In this document: positions 8,030 through 16,117 of the stretch, one piece after another | Position numbering within the stretch: the stretch's first letter is position 1 | Layout: the number at the start of each line of letters is the position of its first letter | Source: Rummeliibacillus sp963792445 | Lineage (GTDB): Bacteria > Bacillota > Bacilli > Bacillales_A > Planococcaceae | Assembly (NCBI GenBank): GCA_963792445.1 | Contig: CAWBWO010000017.1 | Span: forward strand, 310,001 to 374,000 | DNA: 64,000 bases | Direction: 5' to 3' | Made by a program: the position numbers and the translations under genes | Notes under the pieces: generated by a model | Seen by the model: the letters and a program-made list of their open reading frames with translations, nothing else | What the model was told of the DNA's origin: nothing | Databases searched by the model: none

Positions 8030-9106
8030 TTATGATAATACGGCAAAGTTTTCAGTATATGTTTGTTCCATTTCTAACTGTGATGCGAGAAGCTTTTTGG
8101 CTTCTCTTTTGCGTACTGTTGTAAAATAGGCAAAATCAAGTTGAGTGAGATGATCTTTGTGTATTAATTCTGCTAATGTATCTGCATCCTTTAATGCACA
8201 GTTTAATCCAAATCCGCCTGTTGGGGTCATGGTATGCACGGCATCACCAATACATAGTAATCCATCTTTCCCCCACTCTTCACTGAAACTACTAAACACA
8301 TCAAGTAGGACAAAATCATGCCATGATTGAATATTCTTTCGAACCGTTTCTTCAAGCTCAGGAAAAGCTTCAATCAATTTATCAATAAATGGTGTGATGG
8401 GTTGCTTATGCAATGCAGGAAATGACCCTTTTTCTATATTCCAACCGATTTGAACATAATTATTTGCTTGTGAATAGACAGCTAATTGTAAATCATCAAT
8501 GACTGCATTTTTAATCGATGGTGACCAATTGACAGGTGCGGGAATTCTAGCCCATAACAAATCAAAGCCATGCTTACGCGTCATTGAATCCAAGCCAGCC
8601 TTTTTACGAACTGTTGAGTAACGACCATCTGCTCCAATGATTAAATCTGCTTCAACAACTTGTACACTTTCTCCTTGCTTCGTTTTAATCGCATGGTAAC
8701 GTCCCGATTCATCTTGTAATAAATCAGAAACAGAAGTATTTAGCCATAAATGAAAGTTCGGAAGTTTTTGTGCTTCATTTAGAATAGCAGTTAACAAATT
8801 TGCTTGTGGCACATGAATACTTAAATGACCAATTGCAGGGTCTGGTTCAATCGCTTTAAGAAATTTACCATTTTGCCAATACTCAATGTGTTCCATTCGT
8901 AAAAGTCCAAGTTCTTCCACTTGATCAAATAAATGATGTTTCTTTAAAATTTCTTCACCATCTTCATTGACATGCTCGCCTCTAAAAAATTTACCTACTT
9001 TTTCCGACTTTTCAATTAAGAGTACAGATATATTTTTCTTTGCTAATAAATAGGCAAGTAATGTACCACCAGGGCCTGCACCTACTACACATATATCTAC
9101 TTTCAA
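8030..9106 (-). CDS. FAD-dependent monooxygenase linked to ribA/ribD
   Basis: 358 residues from a TTG start placed directly after the ribD stop, with AAGGGTGAG as ribosome site; the longer frame to 9190 lies inside ribD and is rejected. PF01494-type flavoprotein: N-terminal VDICVVGAGPGGTLLAYLLAKK, then IIGADGRYSTVRKKAGL, then LLCIGDAVHTMTPTGGFGLN for FAD ribityl binding. Oxidises a small aromatic or pyrimidine-type substrate with NAD(P)H and O2 (family knowledge). Last gene of a three-gene operon whose first two members make early riboflavin intermediates, so its substrate may be a pyrimidine derived from them; this is inference. Confidence 0.85.
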   Translation of the reverse strand: MKVDICVVGAGPGGTLLAYLLAKKNISVLLIEKSEKVGKFFRGEHVNEDGEEILKKHHLFDQVEELGLLRMEHIEYWQNGKFLKAIEPDPAIGHLSIHVPQANLLTAILNEAQKLPNFHLWLNTSVSDLLQDESGRYHAIKTKQGESVQVVEADLIIGADGRYSTVRKKAGLDSMTRKHGFDLLWARIPAPVNWSPSIKNAVIDDLQLAVYSQANNYVQIGWNIEKGSFPALHKQPITPFIDKLIEAFPELEETVRKNIQSWHDFVLLDVFSSFSEEWGKDGLLCIGDAVHTMTPTGGFGLNCALKDADTLAELIHKDHLTQLDFAYFTTVRKREAKKLLASQLEMEQTYTENFAVLS

Positions 9107-9107
9107 C

Positions 9108-10205
9108 TTACTCACCCTTTGGATAGGCAATAATACGAAGATCTTCGCCAATTTTTTCAAACGTGTCGAATGATAAGAGTGAGGCTGCATCCATCATGTC
9201 CACGTCTTCTCCACGTACTGGAGAAATCGAATGTTCGCCACCAATAATTTTTGGTGCAACATAAACAATATACTTATTAACTAGGTGTTGACGTACAAAC
9301 GATGCATGAACCGCACCGCCACCTTCTACTAAAATATCTGTAATGCCTTCTTGATAAAGAGCATCTAAAGTCGCGTTTAAATCAAGGCCTTGCTCATTTG
9401 TAGGAACATACACTATTTGAACGCCTTTTGCTTCATATTCAGCTACTTTTGTGCGATCAATTGCTGAATCTGTAACAATAATCGTCTTTGCTTCCGTTGT
9501 ATCCATCACATTCGCATCAAGCGGCGTACGTAACTTACTGTCTAGAATAATACGAGTTGAATTTTTGCCACCTTGAGGTAATCGAGTTGTTAAAGATGGA
9601 TTATCTGCTAGTACAGTACCAACACCTACTAAAATGCCATCTACTTCATGACGAATCTCATGTACATTCATACGAGCTGCTTCACCAGTAATCCATTTTG
9701 AATGACCAGTATGCGTTGCGATTTTACCATCTAAAGTCATCGCAAATTTTGATTGTACAAATGGTTTACTCGTGATCATATTGTGTATGAATCGTTCATT
9801 TAGACGTTTTGCCTCTTCTTCCAGTACACCTACTTCTACTTCAATACCTGCATCACGAATAAGCTTGATACCACGTCCAGCAACTTGTGGATTTGGATCT
9901 TGCATCGCAACAACGACACGGCTCACTTTTGATTCGATTACGCGATTCGCACAAGGAGGTGTTTTGCCATAATGGGAACAAGGTTCAAGTGTTACGTATA
10001 ATGTTGCACCTTCTGCATGACTACCTGCCATATTAAAGGCATGTACTTCCGCATGAGGTTCTCCAGCTTTACGATGAAGTCCGGTACCAACAATTACACC
10101 ATCTTTTACGATTACTGCCCCTACAAGTGGATTCGGATTTGTATTTCCTTTTGCACTAGCTGCTAATTCCAATGCTAAACGCATATAGTCTTGATCTGTT
10201 TTCAT
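9108..10205 (-). CDS. ribD: RibD, bifunctional diaminohydroxyphosphoribosylaminopyrimidine deaminase / reductase
   Basis: 365 residues, full length. The N-terminal deaminase has zinc ligands His51 (PHAEVHA), Cys76 and Cys85 (EPCSHYGKTPPCA). The C-terminal reductase carries KFAMTLDGKIATHTGHSKWIT, VGVGTVLADNP and DILVEGGGAVHASF. Converts the GTP-cyclohydrolase II product to 5-amino-6-ribitylaminouracil phosphate in two steps. Starts 14 bases after the ribA-like stop and runs directly into the monooxygenase. ribB, ribE, ribH and an FMN riboswitch are not seen here, so this is either a second copy or serves another pathway. Confidence 0.92.
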   Translation of the reverse strand: MKTDQDYMRLALELAASAKGNTNPNPLVGAVIVKDGVIVGTGLHRKAGEPHAEVHAFNMAGSHAEGATLYVTLEPCSHYGKTPPCANRVIESKVSRVVVAMQDPNPQVAGRGIKLIRDAGIEVEVGVLEEEAKRLNERFIHNMITSKPFVQSKFAMTLDGKIATHTGHSKWITGEAARMNVHEIRHEVDGILVGVGTVLADNPSLTTRLPQGGKNSTRIILDSKLRTPLDANVMDTTEAKTIIVTDSAIDRTKVAEYEAKGVQIVYVPTNEQGLDLNATLDALYQEGITDILVEGGGAVHASFVRQHLVNKYIVYVAPKIIGGEHSISPVRGEDVDMMDAASLLSFDTFEKIGEDLRIIAYPKGE

Positions 10206-10218
10206 ACTGCATAACTCC

Positions 10219-10962
10219 TTACTGTAACGTAACTTTTTTCAATGGGATATGCCCTGATTTATTAATTTTAGTTTGTAAGTAAAACTTATTTGTTTCGGTT
10301 AAGCCACCCCAAAGTGGAATATGTCCATCTGCCAATAGTCCATGTTCTTTTAGAGCATTTAATTTTTTAGGATTGTTTGTTATAAGTGTTACAGGTTTTT
10401 GACGTAATGTTTCTAAAACGCGAACGGCGTCTTCATAACTACGCGTATCATCTTCAAAGCCAAGCGCATGATTCGCTTCAACTGTATCAAAACCTTGCTC
10501 TTGTAATAAATAAGCTAAGGATTTTGAAAACAGGCCAATCCCACGGCCTTCATGGTTTGCTAAGTAAAATATAGCCCCACAACCATGCGCTTTAATCATT
10601 TTCATCGATTCATGAAGTTGGTATCCACAATCACACCGTTGACTTCCAAAGATATCACCAGTATGACATATACTGTGCATCCGTATAAGCGCTTCATCAC
10701 CATTTTCAAAATCGCCATAAGCCAATACAGAAGATTGTTGTCCAAAAGCTAGATTAGACGTAGCAAGTGAGTCAATTACTTGTTCTTTTGTTAGAGTTGC
10801 ATCAACAATATGCCATGAATACCACTGAAAAGTCGCTTCAAAGTCACCTTGTTTTACTGGAAGTTTTACGGGTCCGACAATACATATATTTTCAGATTCT
10901 GAACGTTTCGCAAATTGCATTTTATCTTGTAAAAAATCGATTGTTTTTTGTAATGTTGTCAT
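10219..10962 (-). CDS. GTP cyclohydrolase II-like protein (stand-alone, divergent)
   Basis: 247 residues. Opens the imidazole ring of GTP to give 2,5-diamino-6-ribosylamino-pyrimidinone phosphate. Zinc ligands Cys99, Cys110 and Cys112 sit in HSICHTGDIFGSQRCDCGYQL; EGRGIGL and GFEDDTRSY (Asp172/Arg174 matching the E. coli catalytic pair) are retained, as is TNNPKKLNALKEHGL. Unusual points: no fused RibB domain, about 75 residues before the catalytic core, His in place of the usual Gln before EGRGIG, and a C-terminal HIPLWGG where canonical enzymes read VPL. ATG follows AGGAGA. First gene of the operon with ribD and the monooxygenase. A paralog used in secondary metabolism is possible. Confidence 0.85.
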   Translation of the reverse strand: MTTLQKTIDFLQDKMQFAKRSESENICIVGPVKLPVKQGDFEATFQWYSWHIVDATLTKEQVIDSLATSNLAFGQQSSVLAYGDFENGDEALIRMHSICHTGDIFGSQRCDCGYQLHESMKMIKAHGCGAIFYLANHEGRGIGLFSKSLAYLLQEQGFDTVEANHALGFEDDTRSYEDAVRVLETLRQKPVTLITNNPKKLNALKEHGLLADGHIPLWGGLTETNKFYLQTKINKSGHIPLKKVTLQ

Positions 10963-10991
10963 AGTTTCTCCTAGTTTTCCTTATTCGGATA

Positions 10992-11012
10992 TTACTTACT
11001 ATTCGTAAGTAA
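10992..11012. promoter_or_regulatory. Perfect inverted-repeat operator upstream of ribA-like operon
   Basis: TTACTTAC-N5-GTAAGTAA, a perfect 8-bp inverted repeat beginning inside the -10 hexamer of the minus-strand promoter. Placement predicts repression by a dimeric TetR-, PadR- or MarR-like regulator; no such gene is adjacent. Confidence 0.7.
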
Positions 11013-11041
11013 GTATATAATTACAACCTATTATTAGTCAA
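11012..11041 (-). promoter_or_regulatory. SigA-type promoter of ribA-like operon
   Basis: TTGACT (11036-11041), 18-base spacer, TATACT (11012-11017), reading toward the ATG at 10962. The -10 shares a base with the operator. Confidence 0.7.
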
Positions 11042-11100
11042 TTAAAATTTCTTTTTTTAAATAGCTTTTTTTATCAGATTAATAACTCATTCATGCAAAA

Positions 11101-11133
11101 AAGAAGCGAATGCTTAAATTGCATTCGCTTCTT
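11101..11133 (-). terminator. Rho-independent terminator
   Basis: AAGAAGCGAATGC / GCATTCGCTTCTT perfect 13-bp stem, seven-base loop, T-run on the minus strand. It probably ends the DUF3797 transcript about 250 bases upstream. Confidence 0.75.
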
Positions 11134-11387
11134 AGTATCTACCTGAATCATTGGAAAGTAAATAGATTCAATCTTACGGTATATGGTTTTATTTGACCAG
11201 CTTATTGCATCGGTCAATTCTTGATTTATGTAACGGTGATATAGCTAATAAAGAAGTAAATGAGTACTACTTATCAGCTTCATGGAGATATGTTAGATTA
11301 AGCCATTGCAAATCTTCAGCTAGGAAATTAAGTTTGGAATCAGACATGAATCAACACCCGAAAATTAAATTACAACTTCCAAATGTC

Positions 11388-11597
11388 TTACACTTTATCT
11401 ACTTTAATCTTCACTTCCCACCCACATTTACAAGTGCGCTCAAAAGTTCCAACTTTTCCGTTGTAATCCATTGAACCAACTTTTTTGCTGTCTCCTACTT
11501 GATCACTTCCACACTGAGGACAGATTCCATAATCTTTGACAAGCTCTTTGATTAAGCTCAAATTGTTATAAACCTCTTCCTTGTATTTATAGCTCAA
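11388..11597 (-). CDS. DUF3797-type zinc-ribbon protein
   Basis: 69 residues, cytosolic. Two Cys pairs, CPQCG near residue 26 and CKCGW near residue 57, form a zinc ribbon; the sequence YGICPQCGSDQVG...GTFERTCKCGWEV matches what I know of DUF3797 proteins, which are common in Bacillus chromosomes and their phages. Function unknown. Preceded by GGGGAGAAAATTTGAGC; TTG or ATG starts are both close. The roughly 250 bases downstream to the terminator hold no recognisable gene; a plus-strand frame there is not convincing. Confidence 0.7.
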   Translation of the reverse strand: MSYKYKEEVYNNLSLIKELVKDYGICPQCGSDQVGDSKKVGSMDYNGKVGTFERTCKCGWEVKIKVDKV

Positions 11598-12006
11598 ATT
11601 TTCTCCCCTTCACATTGTTCTTTTAAAATGCAATACATCCATAGCATATTCCAACATGGTTGGAATTGGTGCTTGTTTTTTATTAATTTAACTTTTGTAA
11701 ATTAGAAGAATTGGAAATTTAACCTAAGTAACAATCATGAAAGAATTAAACAGTTGATTACTTTACTACCATTTATTAAAACCTTATTCTCTAAAAATGA
11801 AAAAACGCTTCAAGTCTTAATTAAAAAGATTTGAAGCTTTTATTGTATGATTTATCTGTATGTCCTACTTCAATGTGCTACCTCAACTTGCATATCTAGT
11901 ACATTTTCACCTATTATTTTAAGAAAAGTCATTTCAAATATCCCTATGCTACCGTAAATGATTGCTAAATAATGTTTATCTAAATTCTATCTGTTACTTA
12001 TTCATA
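11598..12006. other. Intergenic spacer without gene
   Basis: AT-rich spacer of about 400 bases. It holds one hairpin (11807-11837) that can terminate the MFS transcript. No coding frame with a ribosome site was found on either strand. Confidence 0.5.
11807..11837 (-). terminator. Hairpin terminator downstream of MFS gene
   Basis: GCTTCAA g TCTT / AAGA t TTGAAGC stem with T-rich sequence beyond it on the minus strand. Confidence 0.6.
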
Positions 12007-13176
12007 TTAAGACAATTTTTTCGCCTTTCTTCCGTGTACGAAATAATATAAAACTGTAGATAGTAAGACAAGTATAGCCATTGCTATATATAGATTTGAA
12101 TAACCAAGCATTGGAATAAATAACCCTAAAATAAAGGGACCAAATCCTGCGCCAAAATCAGCAAACATAAACAATGTTGATGTTGCTAACCCCATGCGAT
12201 GACGTGGCGAAATTTTAACTGCAATCGCTTGCGCACTTGGAATAAATGAACCGAAGCCAATCCCAATAAATACTGCAGATACTAACAACAAAAAAGTATG
12301 ATGTACTTGGCTAATGATGCATAAACCAACAATAAACGAAATGAGAGATGGGTAAATCACATAATTTTCGCCTTTTGTATCAAAAAGTTTCCCTGTAAAT
12401 GGTCGCGATATAAGTGTAGCGATTGCATACACGATGAAGAAGAAGCTTGCCGCATCTACAAGATCAATTTCTTGGGCATACACATTGATATAAGAAAGCA
12501 CACTTGAATAAGCAACCCCGATAAAAATACTAACAACTGAGATAGGAATCGCTTTTTTCTCAAAGAAATCTCCTAATTTGAACCCTTTTGCTATCTCTAT
12601 TGGCATCTCATCCATTGCTGGAATTCTTAACTTCAAAGCGCAAAGTAGACTACTAATAATTAGAACAATACATACAATAAAGTTGACATTAAATTCATAA
12701 TTTTGATTAATAAAAATCCCACAAAACGGACCGATTGCAGCTGCAATTGTTGTACTTAATGCATAATAACCTGTTCCTTCGCCACGACGTTCATCTGGAA
12801 TGATTTGAGATACGATTGTCCCAGTTGCAGTTGAGGCAATCCCAAATCCAACACCGTGTAGAAAACGGATTATCAATAAAAGATAAATATTTGAAATCGT
12901 TGTATATAAAACAATCATAATAAGTGAAAAAATAATCCCAATATACAACATCTTTTTCCATCCTACTGCATTGATATATTTTCCCGCATATAAACGGCCA
13001 AATAGCATCCCAATAATAAAAATCCCTGCTGCTAAACCGCTAAGACTTGTCGATACATGGAATTTTTCAAGTGTAAATACTGTAATACTTGCTATCAGTA
13101 GATAATGAATAAAGTAAAGAAAAAAATTGGTGATAGACACCATAAAAAAATCACTCGTCCATAGTTTCTCTTTCAT
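12007..13176 (-). CDS. MFS drug/metabolite exporter (DHA1-like)
   Basis: 389 residues with about 12 hydrophobic helices, the usual length for DHA1 exporters. The MFS signature between helices 2 and 3 is GRLYAGKYINAVGWKKML; helix 5 carries a motif-C-like stretch (GTGYYALSTTIAAAIGPFCGI) typical of drug/H+ antiporters. The ATG at 13176 follows AGAGGACAATTC. It is divergently transcribed from a LysR gene with a palindromic intergenic region, the classic arrangement for a regulator controlling its neighbour's efflux pump. Substrate unknown. Confidence 0.85.
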   Translation of the reverse strand: MKEKLWTSDFFMVSITNFFLYFIHYLLIASITVFTLEKFHVSTSLSGLAAGIFIIGMLFGRLYAGKYINAVGWKKMLYIGIIFSLIMIVLYTTISNIYLLLIIRFLHGVGFGIASTATGTIVSQIIPDERRGEGTGYYALSTTIAAAIGPFCGIFINQNYEFNVNFIVCIVLIISSLLCALKLRIPAMDEMPIEIAKGFKLGDFFEKKAIPISVVSIFIGVAYSSVLSYINVYAQEIDLVDAASFFFIVYAIATLISRPFTGKLFDTKGENYVIYPSLISFIVGLCIISQVHHTFLLLVSAVFIGIGFGSFIPSAQAIAVKISPRHRMGLATSTLFMFADFGAGFGPFILGLFIPMLGYSNLYIAMAILVLLSTVLYYFVHGRKAKKLS

Positions 13177-13253
13177 GAATTGTCCTCTTTTCTAATCAGT
13201 TAATTACATATTCGATTTTATAATTCACTTATATTAATGTAAAATTATTAATA

Positions 13254-13270
13254 ATTAATATGATATTAAT
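13254..13270. promoter_or_regulatory. Perfect palindrome in the MFS/LysR divergent promoter region
   Basis: ATTAATAT-G-ATATTAAT, a perfect 8-bp inverted repeat around one central base, 29 bases before the LysR start. Size and place fit a LysR binding site; AT-richness lowers specificity. Confidence 0.5.
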
Positions 13271-13298
13271 TGAACTAATATAAAAGAGGGATTACTCC

Positions 13299-14189
13299 AT
13301 GAACTTTGAACAACTTCGTTATGTTAAAGAAATTGTTGAAACAAAATCTATGTCGATTGCTTCACAAAACTTATTTATTACACAATCTGCTATTAGCCAG
13401 TCTATTTCTATGTTAGAAAAAGAATTAGGTATTACACTATTTAAACGTTCACGATTTGGCACTCATACTACTGAAGATGGAAAAAAAGTGATTCAAAAAA
13501 TTTTAGAAATTCTTGAAAAGGAACACGAATTAATAGAAGAGTCACGCATCATCTCTTCTGATTTCTCAGGAGAATTAAAAATTGCTACTAGTCCTAGTAT
13601 CTTTATGACGTTTTTATTGAAAGCTCTTATGAAATTTAAACAAGACTATCCTCAGATTAACGTAACAATTGAAGAACTCGAAAAAAATAATGTGCTACAA
13701 AATGTGAAAAATCAAACATACGATATCGGACTAATTTTATTATTTGCTCCTGGAGAAAAACTCCCTGTCAATCTTATTGCGCATTCGCTTCATTATGAAG
13801 GTTCATTTAACGTATTGGTTCCAAAAGAATCCTCCCTCGCATTTAGTGACGAACTCCAATTAAAAGATATTGTAAAACATCCATTTATTTTATATGATCG
13901 CCATTATTTCAATGAACTCATTACTCAATTAGAAGAAGAAACTGGTCCTATGAATATTATTTTGCGCACAAAAAGTTCAGAAATCGTTAAACGTGCTGTT
14001 TCGGAAAAAATCGGGATTACGATTGTTTCTAGCTTAATGGTACAAGACGATCCCTATATTGAATCAGGGAAAGTCATTCCGATTCCGTTAAGTGGTTTCC
14101 CATTAGATTTCAGTCTTAAATCAGTTGCTATTTATTTAGGTAATAGCCCACAATCTAAGTTAATTAAGACATTTATTAACTACCTTTAA
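13299..14189 (+). CDS. LysR family transcriptional regulator
   Basis: 296 residues, typical length. The N-terminal helix-turn-helix MNFEQLRYVKEIVETKSMSIASQNLFITQSAISQSISMLEKELG is diagnostic, followed by a substrate-binding domain (SGELKIATSPSIF; a KSSEIVKRAVSEKIGITIVSS segment). ATG is 10 bases after AGAGGG. Divergent from the MFS exporter, which it probably controls together with itself. Effector unknown. Confidence 0.92.
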   Translation: MNFEQLRYVKEIVETKSMSIASQNLFITQSAISQSISMLEKELGITLFKRSRFGTHTTEDGKKVIQKILEILEKEHELIEESRIISSDFSGELKIATSPSIFMTFLLKALMKFKQDYPQINVTIEELEKNNVLQNVKNQTYDIGLILLFAPGEKLPVNLIAHSLHYEGSFNVLVPKESSLAFSDELQLKDIVKHPFILYDRHYFNELITQLEEETGPMNIILRTKSSEIVKRAVSEKIGITIVSSLMVQDDPYIESGKVIPIPLSGFPLDFSLKSVAIYLGNSPQSKLIKTFINYL

Positions 14190-14349
14190 TAACTTTAAAA
14201 TTCTCTACCTTAAAAAGTTTTAAAGCCTAATTGGTTGATTCAAACTCTCATTTCTCAAACCAAATATCTTCGCTTACAATAAAACCCTTCCACAAGAAAT
14301 GAGACAATATTAACTTCGACACACATATTAAGGTTTATCGACAATAGCA
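14190..14349. other. Spacer after LysR gene
   Basis: AT-rich. Contains a loose inverted repeat CTCATTTCT / AGAAATGAG (about 14249-14305). No gene seen. Confidence 0.3.
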
Positions 14350-14515
14350 TTATAAAGAGAATGGAAGCTTCAGCGAAATAAGAGGATTCAATTTGACCGT
14401 GTATCCTTTATAGTGCCCTGTTAAGAATGTACCATTAAAACCAAGTTTTTGCGGGTCATTCATTTTCTTACGTTGTACGTCATGTAATAATAGCGACATA
14501 AGGGACTTTCGTTTC
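14350..14515 (-). pseudogene. Remnant of an unidentified protein
   Basis: A 50-residue open stretch on the minus strand reads plausibly as protein (LLLHDVQRKKMNDPQKLGF, then GTFLTGHYKGYTVKLNPLISL, stop at 14350), but it has no start or ribosome site and is cut off upstream by a stop. It resembles the tail of an accessory or mobile-element gene; no family recognised. Sits in a patch of other gene fragments. Confidence 0.35.
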
Positions 14516-14666
14516 AGTCAACTTTGAATATAAAAACTAATCAATGAATATTTTTTCAATCCTATCTTTCGAAGCAATTTTGGCTGAACCTTGCTACAAC
14601 GTTTTCGAAGCATTGTTCACTTGCAGCTGTATAAACATATAAACCATGATCGCCCTTCGTGTATTA

Positions 14667-14763
14667 TTCCGTATTGTCGGCCGTGATTGCCGGCGTTGGA
14701 TTGGGTCGTAAATTAAATCGCTATGAAGGCAAAAAAAATAGACGAAAGGAATTTTCCGCCTAA
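14667..14763 (+). pseudogene. Remnant of a small membrane protein C-terminus
   Basis: Plus-strand frame with a hydrophobic segment followed by a basic tail (VLSAVIAGVGLGRKLNRYEGK, stop at 14761-14763). No start or ribosome site is visible; an in-frame TGA lies just upstream. It converges on the DUF6241 gene, sharing its last bases. Base composition differs from the backbone. Confidence 0.3.
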
Positions 14764-15278
14764 TCTTTATTTCGAAAGTTTTCGTGTACAAATTCAAGTT
14801 CTTCATTATCGGTCAACAATCGTTCCGCGCTCCCAATCGTTCCGCCTTGCATATCCCAAATATCGTTGTGTGCATTCACGGCGTCATGGAAGTCGCTTTT
14901 TTTCCATTGTGTTAAAATATGACGATAAAGTTCTTCGTGTTTATATTGTGTTTCGTCCATTACATGGAGCATGGTTTCAACTCGTTGTGGTGTCAATTCT
15001 AACGCGCCCCATTTGTCGGAAGCATAAACCTTTTGGTGCGACATCATATGAATTTGTTGTTGGAAATCTTCTTCGGAAGGAATTTTTCCGTTTTCGATTG
15101 CCTTTGCGACTTCTTGAACCGCTGCTTCTGAACCCATTCGGTCTTTAGTGTAGTTTTGCGTTGTATCGCTTGAATCACTTACTTCGAAATTTTCAAATAA
15201 TTTTAAAGTTGCTAGTGTACCAACGGCAACGAATAAAACAAACCCAAGTGACCATGCGGCGAATTTTTTCCAAGTCAT
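14760..15278 (-). CDS. DUF6241 domain membrane-anchored protein
   Basis: 172 residues. Residues about 5-27 (FAAWSLGFVLFVAVGTLATLK) form one N-terminal membrane anchor; the rest is extracytoplasmic or cytosolic and polar. Conserved DUF6241-like pieces: IHMMSHQKVYASDKWGALELT and, near the C-terminus, AVNAHNDIWDMQGGTIGSAE. Function unknown. The ATG follows AAGGGGAATTC. Codons such as TCG, TTC and CGG are richer here than in neighbouring genes, and the gene sits among fragments of mobile-element genes, suggesting acquisition by transfer. Confidence 0.75.
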   Translation of the reverse strand: MTWKKFAAWSLGFVLFVAVGTLATLKLFENFEVSDSSDTTQNYTKDRMGSEAAVQEVAKAIENGKIPSEEDFQQQIHMMSHQKVYASDKWGALELTPQRVETMLHVMDETQYKHEELYRHILTQWKKSDFHDAVNAHNDIWDMQGGTIGSAERLLTDNEELEFVHENFRNKD

Positions 15279-15391
15279 ATGAATTCCCCTTTTCTCAAAT
15301 TCTTGTTACTTATTTACATTCTAATAAATGTAAAACGAATGGAAACTAATCCCACACCATTATTTTACTTTATTTTTCCGAAATTTGTAAA

Positions 15392-15800
15392 CTATTGATG
15401 TTCGTTCACCCTGTCGAATCGTTTCTCCAAATCGTTCAATTCGTTGAATCCCATAGTGGATATTTCGAAAGAGATTCCTTCAACTTTGCAATTAATTTCG
15501 CGAAACATTCAATTTTCTCGGAACAATAAACCCCGTCAAAATAGTAATCACGAAACTATGCGTTTTCTTCAATGTTACGCCGTCCTTCTGTTTAAAGTTA
15601 TCGAAATCAACGAAATGGATAATCAGAAAGCCGAATAAAAAAGAAGCCGCAATCCAACCGTTATAGAAACATTTTGATAAGAACGCCTTGAAGCATTTCA
15701 AACGATTCCGCTTCGTACTTGGTGCAACGTTCATCATTCCTAAACACGAATAAATTCCGTTCGCGTCAATCGCTGCCAAATATTCAAGATTCGTTTGTCA
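15392..15800 (-). pseudogene. Decayed tyrosine recombinase N-terminal fragment with joined unknown tail
   Basis: Minus-strand translation contains the core-binding domain of a phage-type integrase (LEYLAAIDANGIYS..., then MNVAPSTKRNRLKCFKAFLS, KCFYNGWIA). The frame then reads non-integrase protein (VDFDNFKQKDGVTLKKTHSF) and, after a shift near 15560, a further protein-like stretch ending ELNDLEKRFDRVNEHQ and a stop at 15392. No catalytic domain (R..HxxR..Y) remains. It is a broken, possibly chimeric relic of a mobile element. A longer minus-strand frame to 15492 covers only part of it. Confidence 0.55.
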
Positions 15801-15842
15801 TTGACTAACTGGGTGCTTTAGCGAGAGATGGAGGCTGTTTTT

Positions 15843-15896
15843 ATGAAAGCACTTCTTATTAAAGTAACGCGGCAGGTTAGTGAAAAGAAAGAATAA
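15843..15896 (+). CDS. Possible 17-residue basic peptide
   Basis: ATG eight bases after a perfect GGAGG (15830-15834), reading MKALLIKVTRQVSEKKE and a stop. Too short for family assignment. The good ribosome site is the only support; a chance frame is possible. Confidence 0.25.
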   Translation: MKALLIKVTRQVSEKKE

Positions 15897-15965
15897 AATG
15901 TACTGGTATTCGAAAAGAAAAATAAATAACTTATATACATTCCGCATATTGCCAATCCAGTATGT

Positions 15966-16046
15966 TATACTGTAAACGAACCTTTAAAGCTTTAAATCTT
16001 TTTTATCTGTACAATCTCCCTACTCGAACGTTGAGTAGGGTTTTTT
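15966..16046 (+). ncRNA. Candidate small RNA with own promoter and terminator
   Basis: An extended -10 (TGTTATACT, 15963-15971) is followed about 45 bases later by a strong terminator: CCCTACTC (16018-16025), loop GAACGTT, GAGTAGGG (16033-16040) and six T. No frame with a ribosome site lies between. The transcript would be about 65-70 nt and convergent with the cold-shock gene. A -35 is not obvious. Could also be a vestigial leader. Confidence 0.4.
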
Positions 16047-16073
16047 ATTGAGTATTATACATAGAACATAAAA

Positions 16074-16101
16074 AAACAGGCCCTATATAAAGAGCCTGTT
16101 T
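16074..16101 (-). terminator. Terminator of the cold-shock gene
   Basis: AAACAGGC / GCCTGTTT stem, 12-base loop, T-run on the minus strand, 16 bases after the csp stop. Confidence 0.8.
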
Positions 16102-16117
16102 GTATAAACCATTTAAA

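Noticed and set aside
11193..11474. 93-residue plus-strand frame
   Set aside because: Overlaps the DUF3797 gene on the other strand, has no ribosome site, and the composition is that of an antisense shadow plus spacer.
14594..15148. Plus- and minus-strand frames around the DUF6241 gene
   Set aside because: They lie antisense to or beside DUF6241, which has a signal anchor, ribosome site and family motifs.
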